A stretch of 64,000 nt of DNA. Source: Aurantimonas manganoxydans SI85-9A1. Its GTDB lineage: Bacteria; Pseudomonadota; Alphaproteobacteria; Rhizobiales; Rhizobiaceae. The position numbers were made by a program, and so were the translations under genes. The stretch lies in NCBI RefSeq assembly GCF_000153465.1, contig NZ_CH672387.1, positions 3,875,955 to 3,939,954 on the forward strand. Reading direction: 5' to 3'. The notes below the pieces were generated by a model, which saw only the letters and a program-made list of their open reading frames with translations, did no database searches and was not told where the DNA came from. Shown here in pieces: positions 1-9,597 of the stretch. Numbering within the stretch: position 1 is the first letter of the stretch; each line of letters starts with the position of its first letter.

Positions 1-118
1 AGGTTCGGCGGGCCGGTTAACGCGCTGCGCGAAATGAAACCGAACCGCCCGGGGCGCGTAGCGCGTCGTCCCATCGGCATGAGGCGCACCCGCCCCGAAC
101 TGCCCATCCGGGGGTTGG
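1..118. other. Window-edge region without supportable gene
   Basis: These 118 bases lie downstream of the HxlR gene. They contain no recognisable complete gene. An Arg/Pro-rich frame runs from before the window edge into the HxlR gene on the opposite strand and looks like a shadow frame. Confidence 0.5.
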
Positions 119-496
119 CTATTCTGCCGCTTGCGGCAGCCCCCGCCCGTCGTAGGCCGCCCGTGCCGCCACAACCCTCGCGTGGTTCGCCAGAGCCCAT
201 GACCCCAGCGCATCGAGGGGCACCAGCAATTCGCGACCGAGATCGGTCAGCTCGTACTCAACCTTCGGCGGGATCGTCGGGTAGGCTGTGCGGGTGACAT
301 AACCGTCGCGCTCCAGCCCCCGCAGGGTGATGGTGAGCATCTTCTGGGAAATTCCGTCCACGGCGCGCTTGATCTCCATGAAGCGCTTCCGCCCAGTGCC
401 CAGAAGCATGACGATGTGAACGCTCCATTTGTCGCCGACCAGCGAGATCACTTCATTCGCTTGTCGGCAGCGACCGGAATCGTGGGGCGGTTTCAT
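119..496 (-). CDS. HxlR-family winged-helix transcriptional regulator
   Basis: This 125-residue protein is a small DNA-binding regulator of the HxlR/MarR-like type. The helix-turn-helix core runs from about residue 13 to 100: VGDKWSVHIVMLL is the typical HxlR entry, followed by RFMEIKR, the recognition segment GISQKMLTITLRGLERDG and the wing around VEYELTDLG. It is divergent from an FMN reductase gene across a 96-base gap. HxlR regulators often control a divergent redox enzyme in response to electrophiles, so control of the neighbour is a reasonable inference. No effector can be named. The ATG has a GAGG about 10 bases upstream. Confidence 0.9.
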   Translation of the reverse strand: MKPPHDSGRCRQANEVISLVGDKWSVHIVMLLGTGRKRFMEIKRAVDGISQKMLTITLRGLERDGYVTRTAYPTIPPKVEYELTDLGRELLVPLDALGSWALANHARVVAARAAYDGRGLPQAAE

Positions 497-555
497 TGAG
501 GTGCCTCAGGCTCGTCCAGGTGCGATCTTGCGTGAATCCATTCGGGTATCAAATG

Positions 556-579
556 GTGATCCAGTCACGTTTGTAAACG
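556..579. promoter_or_regulatory. Candidate operator between HxlR regulator and FMN reductase
   Basis: The divergent gap contains two adjacent dyads: GTGA-N5-TCAC, then CGTTT-GT-AAACG at 568-579, ending just before the reductase ribosome-binding site. Position between a regulator and its presumed target suggests an operator. The arms are short and no HxlR consensus was tested, so this is a weak call. Confidence 0.3.
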
Positions 580-592
580 AAAGGCTCCTTTC

Positions 593-1171
593 ATGCCCAC
601 CGTCGCCGTCCTCGTCGGCTCGCTGCGTCGCGCCTCCATCAACCGCAAATTCGCCGAAAGCCTCGGCCGGCTCGCCGGCGATCGCCTGACATTCCGTTTC
701 GTCGAGATCGGTGACCTGCCGCTCTACAATGAGGACCTCTGGGACGACGCCCCGGCATCCGTGCTGCGCATGAAGAGCGAGGTCGAGGCAGCCGATGCGG
801 TGCTGTTCGTGACGCCCGAATACAATCGCTCCTTCACTCCCGCGATTAAGAACGCCATAGACTGGGGAACGCGTCCCTGGGGTCAGAATTCCTGGGAGGC
901 CAAGCCAGCGGCCGTGATCGGCACCAGCCCCGGCGCGATTGGTTCGGCTGTCGGCCAGAACGCACTCAAGGGTCTCCTGACCGTCGTCGACATGGTCCTG
1001 ATGGGCCAGCCGGAGGTCTACTACAGCTACAAGGCCGACGCCTTCGACGCCGATAACAACGTCACCGACGAGGCGACCCGGAGCTTTCTCAACAGCTGGA
1101 TCGACCGCTTTGCCGGCTGGATCGCCCGCACCTCGGAGCCACGCACCACGGCGCAGCCCGGTCCGAACTAG
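593..1171 (+). CDS. NADPH-dependent FMN reductase family protein
   Basis: A 192-residue flavodoxin-like reductase. The N-terminal VAVLVGSLRRASINRKFA is the FMN phosphate-binding loop of the NADPH-dependent FMN reductase family (ChrR/YieF-like). VLFVTPEYNRSFTPAIKNAI is the second signature, in which PEYN contacts the flavin. Length matches the family. Cytosolic; such enzymes reduce quinones, azo compounds or chromate, but the substrate here is not visible. AAAGG lies about 8 bases before the ATG. Divergent from an HxlR regulator that probably controls it. Confidence 0.92.
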   Translation: MPTVAVLVGSLRRASINRKFAESLGRLAGDRLTFRFVEIGDLPLYNEDLWDDAPASVLRMKSEVEAADAVLFVTPEYNRSFTPAIKNAIDWGTRPWGQNSWEAKPAAVIGTSPGAIGSAVGQNALKGLLTVVDMVLMGQPEVYYSYKADAFDADNNVTDEATRSFLNSWIDRFAGWIARTSEPRTTAQPGPN

Positions 1172-1250
1172 AGGCACGGCCCCTTTCACCGCGGCGGCCT
1201 TCTGCCATAAGAGACGCTGACGGCACCGCGGACAGGAAGGATACGGCACC

Positions 1251-2171
1251 ATGGCCGAGGCACGGCGGATCGACGGCAAGGCGCGCGCGGCGCGGATCAT
1301 CGAGGAGGTCACGGCGGCGACGTCGTCCCTGACCGCCGAGACGGGCCTCCAACCCGGACTGGCCGTGGTGATCGTCGGCGAAGACCCGGCCAGTCAGGTC
1401 TATGTCGGCTCCAAGGCCAAGCGCGCGGTCGAATGCGGCTTCAAGTCGGTCAAGCACGTGCTCGACGCCGACACGTCCGAAGCGGCGCTGCTCGACCTGA
1501 TCGCCGAGCTCAACGCCGATCCCGACATCCACGGCATTCTCGTCCAACTGCCGCTGCCGCCGCAGATCGACGAGGGCAAGGTGATCCAGGCGATCGACGC
1601 CGACAAGGACGTCGACGGCTTCCACCTCGTCAATGTCGGGCGGCTGTCCACCGGCGCGATCGACGAAGCCTTCGTGCCCTGCACGCCGGCTGGCTCGATG
1701 ATCCTGATCCGCGACGTTCTCGGCGACGATCTGTCGGGCCTCAACGCGGTGATCGTCGGCCGCTCCAACATCGTCGGCAAGCCGATGGCGCAGCTTCTTC
1801 TGGCTGCCAACGCCACCGTGACCATCGCCCATTCGCGCACCAAGGACCTGCCCGCCCTCTGCCGGAACGCGGATATCCTGGTCGCGGCCGTCGGCCGGCC
1901 GGAGATGATCGGCGCGGACTATGTGAAGGAGGGTGCCGTGGTCATCGATGTCGGCATCAACCGGATCGACGCGCCCGAGAAGGGCAACAACCCCGACGGC
2001 TCGGTGAAGACCCGGCTGGTGGGCGATGTGGCGTTCGAGGCCGCCTCGCAGAAGGCCGCGGCGATCACGCCGGTGCCGGGCGGCGTCGGGCCGATGACCA
2101 TCGCCATGCTGATGGCCAACACGCTGGTGGCAGCCTGCCGCGCCGCCGGTCGCACGCCGCCGCGCTTCTGA
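1251..2171 (+). CDS. folD: Bifunctional methylenetetrahydrofolate dehydrogenase/cyclohydrolase FolD
   Basis: FolD interconverts 5,10-methylene- and 10-formyl-tetrahydrofolate using NADP, supplying one-carbon units in the cytosol. The 306-residue protein shows the catalytic stretch [14 protein letters not shown] with its conserved Tyr and Lys, [18 protein letters not shown], the Rossmann loop [14 protein letters not shown] and the C-terminal [17 protein letters not shown]. Slightly longer than the roughly 290 residues usual. AGGAAGG precedes the ATG. It appears to be a single-gene unit, with a small DUF411 gene facing it downstream. Confidence 0.97.
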   Translation: MAEARRIDGKARAARIIEEVTAATSSLTAETGLQPGLAVVIVGEDPASQVYVGSKAKRAVECGFKSVKHVLDADTSEAALLDLIAELNADPDIHGILVQLPLPPQIDEGKVIQAIDADKDVDGFHLVNVGRLSTGAIDEAFVPCTPAGSMILIRDVLGDDLSGLNAVIVGRSNIVGKPMAQLLLAANATVTIAHSRTKDLPALCRNADILVAAVGRPEMIGADYVKEGAVVIDVGINRIDAPEKGNNPDGSVKTRLVGDVAFEAASQKAAAITPVPGGVGPMTIAMLMANTLVAACRAAGRTPPRF

Positions 2172-2226
2172 GCCGGGCCACCTGGATCAGGCGCGACTCC
2201 CTATCCTGTCTGAAATTGGTGGCCGG

Positions 2227-2685
2227 TCAGCGGGCGCCGACAGCCTGATAGACGGACGGACCGCCTTTGCCACCGAAGCCGTAGACGTCGTAGCGGGCGT
2301 CCGGGTCGTCGCCCATGCCGGGCGAGCCCATCGGCATGCCCGGTGCCGACAGGCCGGCCAGGGCGGGACGCTCGGCGAGGAGCCGGTCGATCGCATCCAT
2401 CGGCACATGGCCCTCGATGACATAGCCGTCGATCCTGGCCGTGTGGCACCCTTCCATCGCCGCCGGCACCTTCGCCGCACGCTTGATCGGGGTCAGTTCA
2501 TCGGTGTTCGTGACGGTGACGTCAAAGCCATGCGCGCGGGCAATGTCCGTCCAGGCCTCGCAGCAGCCGCAGGTCGGCGACTTCCAGACCGACATGTGCC
2601 GGTCGGCATGATCGGCCTTGGCCGCCAACGTGCCCAGCACGAGCAGTCCGGCCGATACCGCGAGCGGGAGGATGGTCTTCGTCAT
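2227..2685 (-). CDS. Exported DUF411 metal-binding-type protein
   Basis: A 152-residue protein with a signal peptide (MTKTILPLAVSAGLLVLG, cleavage near AKA) followed by a DUF411 domain: MSVWKSPTCGCCEAW carries a CGCC cysteine cluster, and ACHTARIDGYVIEGHVP-like segments follow (here GCHTARIDGY, IEGHVP). The cysteine cluster suggests periplasmic metal binding; DUF411 genes are often near copper resistance genes, but none is seen here. I chose the internal ATG because AAGGACAG lies just ahead of it and it opens directly into the signal peptide; an upstream ATG at 2709 would add eight polar residues. Confidence 0.88.
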   Translation of the reverse strand: MTKTILPLAVSAGLLVLGTLAAKADHADRHMSVWKSPTCGCCEAWTDIARAHGFDVTVTNTDELTPIKRAAKVPAAMEGCHTARIDGYVIEGHVPMDAIDRLLAERPALAGLSAPGMPMGSPGMGDDPDARYDVYGFGGKGGPSVYQAVGAR

Positions 2686-2765
2686 AAGTCGCCTGTCCTT
2701 GCCTGACATCCGTATCGCGGGTTGGTCCCTACGATACGGAAAAGCGTCGGCGGGCTTTGTGGCGA

Positions 2766-3494
2766 TCAGATGGTGTCGCCGACGTCCTGCGGAGCGGCGT
2801 CCGCCTCGGCCTTGGCGGCAGAAGCCTTCGGCCCGCCCTTGGACACGCCGACCATGGCCGGGCGCAGCACGCGCTCGCCAATGGCATAGCCCGCCTGCAC
2901 GACCTGCAGGACGGTGCCGTTCGGCACTTCGGTGTTCGGGATCTCGAACATCGCCTGATGGAAGTTCGGATCGAAGCGCTGGCCTTCCGGGTCGAGCTTC
3001 CTGACGCCGTGCTTCTCCAGCGTGCTGATCAGCGACCGCTCGGTCACCTCGACGCCGTCGATGAGACCGGCCAGACCACCCTCGCCATCGGCCTTGGCTT
3101 CGGCCGGCACGGCTTCCAGCGCGCGGCGCAGATTGTCGGCGACCGACAGGATCTCGCGGGCAAAGCCGGTCACCGCGTAGGTGCGCGCATCTTTGACCTC
3201 GCGCTCGGTCCGCCGACGCAGGTTCTCCATGTCAGCGGCCAGCCGCAGCAGGCGATCCTTGACGTCGGCGTTCTCGGCTTCCAGCGCGGCGATGCGCTCG
3301 GCATCAGCGCTGGCCGCCGCATCGGCGTCGGCAAAGCCGCTGGCGGCGTCCGCATAGCCGCTGCCCTCGGCATTGGCATTGGCCGCCGCACGCCGCGCCT
3401 CGGCCTCGCTCGCCGGGTCGGCGCGATCGCGGGCGGCCGGGTCAGATGCCCGGTTGCGGGCTTCGTCGTGTTCGCGCTTGCCGGTATCGCTCAT
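2766..3494 (-). CDS. grpE: Nucleotide exchange factor GrpE
   Basis: GrpE releases ADP from DnaK during chaperone cycling. The 242-residue protein has an Ala/Asp-rich disordered head (about 1-75), a long coiled coil (about 76-140, [20 protein letters not shown]) and the beta domain with signature motifs [28 protein letters not shown] and the C-terminal [29 protein letters not shown] precedes the ATG at good spacing. It follows hrcA on the same strand with a 120-base gap, the usual alphaproteobacterial pairing. I see no CIRCE element in front of it. Confidence 0.97.
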   Translation of the reverse strand: MSDTGKREHDEARNRASDPAARDRADPASEAEARRAAANANAEGSGYADAASGFADADAAASADAERIAALEAENADVKDRLLRLAADMENLRRRTEREVKDARTYAVTGFAREILSVADNLRRALEAVPAEAKADGEGGLAGLIDGVEVTERSLISTLEKHGVRKLDPEGQRFDPNFHQAMFEIPNTEVPNGTVLQVVQAGYAIGERVLRPAMVGVSKGGPKASAAKAEADAAPQDVGDTI

Positions 3495-3614
3495 GCGTCA
3501 TCACCTCGTGTCGGGGCCTGGCTGCACAAGTCCGCGGTGGGGGTCCCCACGCGAACCGCGCAGCGCGGCGTAAAATCGTTGTCGCGCCGCATATCGAATT
3601 GACGGGACGGAAAA

Positions 3615-4724
3615 TCAAGCCTCGCGGGCGGCCGCGCCGGAGGTCAGAAGCCGCGATACGATGCGCGCGGTGTAGTCCACCATCGGCACGATGCGCTTGT
3701 AGTTGAGCCGGGTCGGGCCGATCACGCCGACCGCGCCGATGACGCTCTCGCCGCCGCCCTGATATGGGGCGACCACCAGCGAGGATCCGGACAGCGAGAA
3801 CAGCTTGTTCTCCGACCCGATGAAGATCCGCACGCCATTGCCCTTCTCGGCAAGGCCGAGAAGTTCGATGATGCCGCTCTTGGTCTCCAGATCGTCGAAG
3901 AGCAGGCGCAGCCGTTCGATGTCCTCGGAGGCGGTGACGTTCTCCAGGAGATTTGCGCGACCACGCACGATCAGCCGCGCCGGCTGGTCGGCCGAGGCGC
4001 CGGACCAGACCGCCAGCCCCTTTTCGACGAGCTGGCGCGACAGGAGGTCGAGGGCACTGGACGTGTTGTCCTTCAGCCGGGCGATCTCCTCGCTCGCCTC
4101 GCCCAGCGTGCGGCCGACGATATGGGCGTTGAGGAAGTTTCCGGCCTCGACAAGCTGCGAGGCGGTGACGCCGGCCGGCAGGTCGAGAATGCGGTTCTCC
4201 ACCTCGCCATTGGCGCCGACCAGCACCGCCAGCGCCCGTGTGGGCTCCAGCCGGATGAACTCGATATGCTTGAGGCGCAGATCGGCCTTTGAGGTCAGTA
4301 CGATGCCGGCGCCGCGCGACAGGCCGGACAGGAGCTGGCTCGCCTCGGTCAGAAGCGATTCGAACGGGCGGCCGTCGCCCGACACGCGCACTTTCTCCTC
4401 GATCTCCTCGCGCTCGGACGAGCCTAGATCGCCAACCTCCAGAAAGGCGTCAACGAAGAAGCGCAGGCCCAGTTCGGTCGGCATGCGTCCGGCGCTGACA
4501 TGCGGCGCATAGATCAGGCCGAGCGCTTCCAGATCGCTCATCACGTTGCGGATCGAGGCCGGCGACAGCGCGTTGGTCAGGAGCCGCGACAGCATGCGCG
4601 AGCCCACCGGCTCGCCGATATCGAGATAGCTCTCGACGATCAGCCGGAAGATCTCCCGCGAGCGCTCGTCCAGCGGCAGTGCTCCGGAAGCCAAATCGCT
4701 GACAGGCAAACGGAATTCAGTCAT
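3615..4724 (-). CDS. hrcA: Heat-inducible transcription repressor HrcA
   Basis: HrcA represses groESL-type heat-shock operons by binding CIRCE operators, with GroEL as cofactor. The 369-residue protein begins with a winged-helix domain ([66 protein letters not shown]) and continues into the GAF-like dimer domain ending in [21 protein letters not shown]. The reading frame extends 56 codons further upstream, but that segment overlaps the leader region of rph and lacks family similarity, so the ATG before EFRLPV is preferred. Divergent from rph. Confidence 0.95.
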   Translation of the reverse strand: MTEFRLPVSDLASGALPLDERSREIFRLIVESYLDIGEPVGSRMLSRLLTNALSPASIRNVMSDLEALGLIYAPHVSAGRMPTELGLRFFVDAFLEVGDLGSSEREEIEEKVRVSGDGRPFESLLTEASQLLSGLSRGAGIVLTSKADLRLKHIEFIRLEPTRALAVLVGANGEVENRILDLPAGVTASQLVEAGNFLNAHIVGRTLGEASEEIARLKDNTSSALDLLSRQLVEKGLAVWSGASADQPARLIVRGRANLLENVTASEDIERLRLLFDDLETKSGIIELLGLAEKGNGVRIFIGSENKLFSLSGSSLVVAPYQGGGESVIGAVGVIGPTRLNYKRIVPMVDYTARIVSRLLTSGAAAREA

Positions 4725-4962
4725 GGCGTCGCATCGTTTCCCGCATGACCGGACTATAGGGAATGCACGGGCCCTCGCCAAGCCGTCCGGCCGCGATAGC
4801 CCTCCGCGCAGGCGTGTTTCCGGCCGATCTTCCGCCATCGCGCGGCGCCCCGCCATGACGGCGACGCGAAAATCTTTGATCCGCCGGGTCATCGCCGATA
4901 CAAGCCCGGCGCAACCCGAAGCATCTATTCCCTTCTCCAGGACCGATTGTCAGGACCTCATC

Positions 4963-5688
4963 ATGCGGCCATCCAAACGCGCCTTCGACGAATTGCGGCC
5001 CGTCAGCCTCGAGCGGAACTACTCCCGTCACGCCGAAGGCTCGTGCCTCGTCCGGTTCGGCGACACCCATGTCCTGTGCACGGCGAGCCTTGAAGAGCGC
5101 GTGCCGGGCTGGCTGAAGAACTCCGGCAAGGGCTGGGTGACGGCCGAATACGGCATGCTGCCGCGCGCCACGGGCGACCGGATGCGCCGCGAGGCGGCGT
5201 CCGGCAAGCAGTCGGGCCGTACCCAGGAAATCCAGCGTCTCGTCGGCCGCAGCCTGCGCGCCGTCGTCGACCTGCAGGCCCTGGGCGAGCGCCAGATCAC
5301 CGTGGATTGCGACGTCATCCAGGCCGATGGCGGCACCCGCACGGCGGCGATCACCGGCGGCTACGTGGCACTGGCCGACTGCCTCGCCTGGATGGGCCAG
5401 CGCGCCATGGTCGATCCGGCCAAGGTGCTGAAGGACCACGTCGCGGCGATCTCCTGCGGCATCTACAAGGGCGAGCCGGTGCTCGATCTCGACTACCCGG
5501 AAGATTCCGCCGCCGAGACCGACGCCAATTTCGTCATGACCGGCGCCGGCGGCATCGTCGAGATCCAGGGCACCGCCGAGGGCACGCCGTTTTCGCAGGA
5601 CGAGTTCCTCAAGCTCCTCGATCTCGCCCGCAAGGGGATCAACGATCTCGTCGGCATGCAGCGCCAGGCCATCGAGGCCGCGCAATGA
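4963..5688 (+). CDS. rph: Ribonuclease PH
   Basis: RNase PH is a phosphorolytic 3'-5' exoribonuclease that trims tRNA 3' ends. The 241-residue protein starts [14 protein letters not shown] and carries the hallmark motifs [67 protein letters not shown] and DLDYPEDS. The open frame continues upstream, but this start gives the normal family length and N-terminus. It overlaps rdgB by ATGA, indicating translational coupling in an rph-rdgB-hemW operon divergent from hrcA. Confidence 0.97.
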   Translation: MRPSKRAFDELRPVSLERNYSRHAEGSCLVRFGDTHVLCTASLEERVPGWLKNSGKGWVTAEYGMLPRATGDRMRREAASGKQSGRTQEIQRLVGRSLRAVVDLQALGERQITVDCDVIQADGGTRTAAITGGYVALADCLAWMGQRAMVDPAKVLKDHVAAISCGIYKGEPVLDLDYPEDSAAETDANFVMTGAGGIVEIQGTAEGTPFSQDEFLKLLDLARKGINDLVGMQRQAIEAAQ

Positions 5689-6329
5689 CACGTCTCGACC
5701 CGAAGGACGGCCCGCTTCTCGTTGCCAGCCACAATATCGGAAAAATCTGGGAAATCCGCGAGCTGATGGAGCCCTTCGGCTTCGAGGTGACCTCGGCGAA
5801 GGACAAGGGCCTCGAGGATCCCGAGGAGACCGGCACGACCTTCGAGGCCAATGCCGAGCTCAAGGCGCTGGCCGCCATGCGCGCCACCGGCCTCGTGTCG
5901 CTGTCGGACGATTCCGGTATCGCCATCGACGCGCTGAACGGCGATCCCGGCATCTATTCGGCGCGCTGGGGCGGACCGGATCGCGATTTCGCCATGGCGA
6001 TGCGCAATGTCGAGGAGAAGCTGCAGGCGGCCGGCGCCACGACGCCGGAGCAGCGCCGGGCGAAATTCGTCGCGGTTCTGTGCCTTGCGGATCCGGCCGG
6101 CGGCACGCATCTCTTCCGGGGCGAGGTCGAGGGGACCATCGTCTGGCCGCCGCGCGGCGAGCTCGGCTTCGGCTACGATCCGATCTTCCTGCCCGACGGC
6201 AGCGACCGGACCTTCGGCGAGATGATGTCGGCGGAAAAACACGCCTGGAAGCCCGGCCAGCCGACCGCCATGTCGCACCGGGCGCGGGCCTTCCAGAAAT
6301 TCGCGCGCGACGCACTCGGAGTCGAATGA
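5685..6329 (+). CDS. rdgB: dITP/XTP pyrophosphatase RdgB
   Basis: A house-cleaning nucleotidase that hydrolyses dITP, ITP and XTP to monophosphates, keeping non-canonical purines out of DNA. The 214-residue protein has the phosphate-binding [14 protein letters not shown] (usually SHNxGKxxE), the metal and catalytic segment [26 protein letters not shown], and [15 protein letters not shown], and ends in [10 protein letters not shown]. The start codon overlaps the rph stop (ATGA) and the stop overlaps the hemW start in the same way. Confidence 0.97.
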   Translation: MTRLDPKDGPLLVASHNIGKIWEIRELMEPFGFEVTSAKDKGLEDPEETGTTFEANAELKALAAMRATGLVSLSDDSGIAIDALNGDPGIYSARWGGPDRDFAMAMRNVEEKLQAAGATTPEQRRAKFVAVLCLADPAGGTHLFRGEVEGTIVWPPRGELGFGYDPIFLPDGSDRTFGEMMSAEKHAWKPGQPTAMSHRARAFQKFARDALGVE

Positions 6330-7522
6330 CGATCCATTCCCGCCCAGGCCGTGACGTCCTTGCCTTCGAGCCGCAATCGCGCGCGCCGGGGTTCGGCGTC
6401 TATGTGCATTGGCCGTTCTGCGCGGCCAAATGCCCGTATTGCGACTTCAACAGTCATGTCCGGCACAAGCCGGTGGACCAGGAGCGCTATGCGGCGGCCT
6501 TCGAGCGGGAACTGGCCGAGATGGCCCGCCGCTCGGCGGGCGAGACGGTCACCTCGATCTTCCTCGGCGGTGGTACGCCGTCGCTGATGGAGCCGGCGAC
6601 GGTCCGCCGGATCCTCGATGCCGTGGCCGCCAACTGGACGATCGCCGACGGCGCCGAGATCACGCTGGAGGCCAATCCGTCGAGCGTCGAGGCGGAGCGG
6701 TTCCGTGGCTATCGCGAGGCCGGCGTCAACCGGGTGTCGCTCGGCGTGCAGGCGCTGAACGATCGCGACCTTCGGCTGCTGGGCCGGCTGCACAGCGTCG
6801 ACCAGGCGCTGCACGCCATCGGCCTTGCCCGCGAGATCTTCCCGCGCCTGTCCTTCGACCTGATCTATGCCCGGCCCGACCAGACCGTCGCGGCCTGGGA
6901 GAGCGAGCTGAACCAGGCGATCGATCTGGCCGCCGATCATCTGTCGCTCTACCAGCTTACCATCGAGGAGGGCACGCCCTTCTACGCCCTGCACAAGGCA
7001 GGCAAGCTGATCGTGCCGGATGGGGATCTGTCGGCCGACCTCTACGAATCCACCCAGCGGATTACCGCCGAACGCGGCCTACCGGCCTACGAGATCTCCA
7101 ACCACGCCGTCCCCGGCGCCGAGTCCCGCCACAACCTGACCTACTGGCGCTACGGCCTCTATGCCGGTGTCGGCCCCGGCGCCCATGGCCGGCTGATGGG
7201 TCCGGGCGGGCGCCACGCCATCTCCAACGAACCGCTGCCGGAAACCTGGCTGAAGATGGTCGAATCCTGGGACAGCGGGGCGGTGGTCGATGACTTGCTG
7301 AGCCCGACCGAGCAGGCCGACGAATTGCTGCTGATGGGCTTGCGCCTGACCGAGGGCATCGACCTGAAGCGCTGGCGCAAGCTGACCGGCCGCGACCTCG
7401 ATCCGGTCAGCGAGGCGGACCTGATGGCCCACGGCATGGTGGAACGCCTCGGTCCCGACCGGCTGCGGGCAACGCCTGCCGGCATGCTCGTCCTCGACGC
7501 GGTGGTCGCCGACCTCGCTTGA
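6326..7522 (+). CDS. hemW: Radical SAM heme chaperone HemW
   Basis: HemW is a heme-binding radical SAM protein related to coproporphyrinogen dehydrogenase HemN and thought to deliver heme to membrane cytochromes. The 398-residue protein has [18 protein letters not shown], that is CX3CX2C, the HemW-type 4Fe-4S site with the diagnostic Phe after the third Cys. It also has [43 protein letters not shown], and the C-terminal HemN_C region ([20 protein letters not shown]). Third gene of the rph-rdgB-hemW run, joined by ATGA. Confidence 0.95.
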   Translation: MTIHSRPGRDVLAFEPQSRAPGFGVYVHWPFCAAKCPYCDFNSHVRHKPVDQERYAAAFERELAEMARRSAGETVTSIFLGGGTPSLMEPATVRRILDAVAANWTIADGAEITLEANPSSVEAERFRGYREAGVNRVSLGVQALNDRDLRLLGRLHSVDQALHAIGLAREIFPRLSFDLIYARPDQTVAAWESELNQAIDLAADHLSLYQLTIEEGTPFYALHKAGKLIVPDGDLSADLYESTQRITAERGLPAYEISNHAVPGAESRHNLTYWRYGLYAGVGPGAHGRLMGPGGRHAISNEPLPETWLKMVESWDSGAVVDDLLSPTEQADELLLMGLRLTEGIDLKRWRKLTGRDLDPVSEADLMAHGMVERLGPDRLRATPAGMLVLDAVVADLA

Positions 7523-7593
7523 GCGAGCATCACGGTCGACAGCACAACCGGTCGGCGATAAAATCGCGTCGCTATCAGCAGGAGCGCCTGACG

Positions 7594-7875
7594 ATGACGC
7601 GCAACAACACTCCGGTTCTGGTCGATCTGGGCCAGCAGCGTGCGAGCCTCGACGCGCATCTTGAAAGCGGCGATCTCTCCGATGCCAGCGACGTGATCCG
7701 CGCCGGACTTCGGGCGCTGGATCGCGAGGCCGCAGGACGGGACGCGGTTGTAAAGGCCGGGATCGAACTCGCTCTCGACGATCCCCGACCGTCCCGCCCT
7801 GCCCGCGATGTCTTCGATCGTTTGCGCGACAAGCAAGGCGCGAGGGCCAAGCGAACGGGCCCGGATGCGGCCTGA
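7594..7875 (+). CDS. parD: ParD/CC2985-type antitoxin
   Basis: A 93-residue antitoxin of the ParD family. The N-terminal ribbon-helix-helix part binds DNA and autoregulates; DLSDASDVIRAGLRALDREA is the characteristic antitoxin helix. The C-terminal, Arg/Asp-rich tail should wrap the toxin. AGGAG lies 9 bases before the ATG. The 3' end overlaps the toxin gene by 11 bases, the classic antitoxin-first arrangement. Symbol assigned by family only. Confidence 0.88.
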   Translation: MTRNNTPVLVDLGQQRASLDAHLESGDLSDASDVIRAGLRALDREAAGRDAVVKAGIELALDDPRPSRPARDVFDRLRDKQGARAKRTGPDAA

Positions 7876-8191
7876 GATCCGGTTTCATCCGCTTGCGGAA
7901 GAGGATCTCGATGCCATCGACGACTTCGTCGCCCTCCACAGCCCGTCAGGTGCCCGGCATCTCGTCGAACGCGTCGAACGCGTCGAAAACGCGGTTGAAC
8001 GGCTTTCGCGGTTTCCGGACAGTGGCAGACGACGAGACGATCTTGCGGCTGGGATCAGGACGCTTGCGATCGACCGTACCCTTCTCCTCGCTTATCGGAT
8101 CGAGCACGATCACATCGTTATCCTGCGGATTTTCTATGCGGGACGCGACTTCGACGGCGATCTGCGCGAAGACAGCCTCGAACCTCTCTGA
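7865..8191 (+). CDS. parE: ParE/RelE-superfamily toxin
   Basis: A 108-residue toxin of the RelE/ParE fold. Motifs are IRFHPLAEEDLDAIDDFV at the N-terminus, VERLSRFPDSGRRRDDLAAGIRTLAID in the middle, and the C-terminal strand LLLAYRIEHDHIVILRIFYAGRD, all characteristic of ParE-type toxins that poison DNA gyrase (ribosome-dependent mRNA cleavage is the RelE alternative). I chose the ATG that overlaps the antitoxin end by 11 bases; a longer start inside the antitoxin gene is less likely. The pair sits between hemW and rsmI and may be a horizontally acquired insert, although base composition is similar to its neighbours. Confidence 0.88.
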   Translation: MRPEIRFHPLAEEDLDAIDDFVALHSPSGARHLVERVERVENAVERLSRFPDSGRRRDDLAAGIRTLAIDRTLLLAYRIEHDHIVILRIFYAGRDFDGDLREDSLEPL

Positions 8192-8206
8192 CAAAGTTGC
8201 GTGCGA

Positions 8207-9106
8207 ATGACACAGACTGACGAGCCCGCCCGCCGCTATCGCATCCGCGATGTGGCGCATACGGCGCCGAAGCCGGAGCCGGGCCTCTATCTGGTGGCGA
8301 CGCCAATCGGCAATCTCGGCGACGTGACCCTGCGCGGGCTGGAACTCATCGCGGGAGCCGATCGCCTCGCCTGCGAGGATACGCGCGTCACCGCCAAGCT
8401 GCTGCATCGCTTCGGCATCGAGCGCCGGATGTTCGCCTATCACGAGCACAATGCCGAAGATGCCAGCGCCGCGCTCCTCGCCGATCTGCAGGCCGGCCTG
8501 TCGGTGGCGCTGGTCTCGGACGCCGGAACACCGCTGGTGTCGGACCCTGGCTACCGGATCGTCCAGGAGGCGATTGCGGCCAGGATTCCCGTCGTGCCGA
8601 TCCCCGGCGCCTCGGCGGCCCTCGCCGCGCTGCTCGCCTCGGGCCTGCCGTCCGACGCCTTCTTCTTTGCCGGCTTCCTGCCGCAGAAGGAGCAGGCGCG
8701 CGCGCAGCGGCTGGAAGAACTCGCCCGCATTCCCGGCACGCTGGTCTTCTTCGAGGCCCCGCACCGGATCGCCGACAGCCTCGCGGCCATGGACCAGGCC
8801 CTCGGCGCGCGTCAGGCCGCCGTCTGCCGCGAACTGACCAAGGCGTACGAGACTATCTATCGCGGCACGCTGGGCGACCTCGCCGCAGAGTTCGCGGGCA
8901 TGGAACGCGTGCGCGGCGAGATCGTCGTCTGCATCGCGCCGCCCGACGCGCCGCCGGTGGCGAGCGAGGCCGATGCCGACGCGATCCTGTCGGGTCTGCT
9001 GGCGGAGATGAAGCCGACCAAAGCGGCGCAGGAAGCGGCCCGGCTGACCGGCCTCGGGCGACGCGACCTCTACCAGCGCGCCCTCGCCCTCAAGGGCCGG
9101 CAGTGA
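8207..9106 (+). CDS. rsmI: 16S rRNA (cytidine(1402)-2'-O)-methyltransferase RsmI
   Basis: RsmI 2'-O-methylates C1402 in the ribosomal decoding centre using SAM. The 299-residue protein belongs to the tetrapyrrole-methylase fold: [76 protein letters not shown] and FFEAPHRI are all family signatures. A GTG six bases upstream is an alternative start. The last codons overlap yraN by GTGA, giving the conserved rsmI-yraN pair. Confidence 0.96.
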   Translation: MTQTDEPARRYRIRDVAHTAPKPEPGLYLVATPIGNLGDVTLRGLELIAGADRLACEDTRVTAKLLHRFGIERRMFAYHEHNAEDASAALLADLQAGLSVALVSDAGTPLVSDPGYRIVQEAIAARIPVVPIPGASAALAALLASGLPSDAFFFAGFLPQKEQARAQRLEELARIPGTLVFFEAPHRIADSLAAMDQALGARQAAVCRELTKAYETIYRGTLGDLAAEFAGMERVRGEIVVCIAPPDAPPVASEADADAILSGLLAEMKPTKAAQEAARLTGLGRRDLYQRALALKGRQ

Positions 9107-9486
9107 CCTCTGCGGACGCGGCGCGCGCCCGGCGTCGGCATGGCTTTCGCAAGGGTCATCGCGGCGAGTGGCTGGCGGCCATGGCGCTGCGCCTGAAGGG
9201 CTACCGCATCCTCGCCGTCCGGCACCGCACGAAAGCCGGCGAGATCGACCTGATCGCCCGGCGCGGCGATCTCGTCGCCTTCGTCGAGGTGAAGGCCCGC
9301 GCGACGCTCGCCGAGGCGATGGACGCGGTCGGCCCGCAGACCCAGCGCCGGATCGAGGCCGCGGCCGATCTGTGGATCGGGCGCCGGACCGATTTCGCCC
9401 GGCTCTCGCGCCGCTTCGATATCGTCGCCGTGCTGCCATGGCGCTGGCCGGTCCATGTCACCGGCGCGTGGCAGGGTCGCGGCTAG
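9103..9486 (+). CDS. yraN: UPF0102 (YraN) family nuclease-fold protein
   Basis: A 127-residue YraN/UPF0102 protein with an endonuclease-like fold. [39 protein letters not shown] and [11 protein letters not shown] are the family signatures; the E..D...VEVK pattern resembles the PD-(D/E)XK nuclease core, though the biochemical role of YraN is not settled. It begins at a GTG overlapping the rsmI stop, so it is probably translationally coupled. Confidence 0.93.
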   Translation: MTSADAARARRRHGFRKGHRGEWLAAMALRLKGYRILAVRHRTKAGEIDLIARRGDLVAFVEVKARATLAEAMDAVGPQTQRRIEAAADLWIGRRTDFARLSRRFDIVAVLPWRWPVHVTGAWQGRG

Positions 9487-9597
9487 GCTCGCAGGCATCC
9501 CGACCGTTGCCGATCGGCCAGTGCCGGCGGATTTCCGACGCGGCGCCCGCCCGGCCCCGATAGGCACCGGGCGCATGAGCCTCTATAGGACGTCGCG

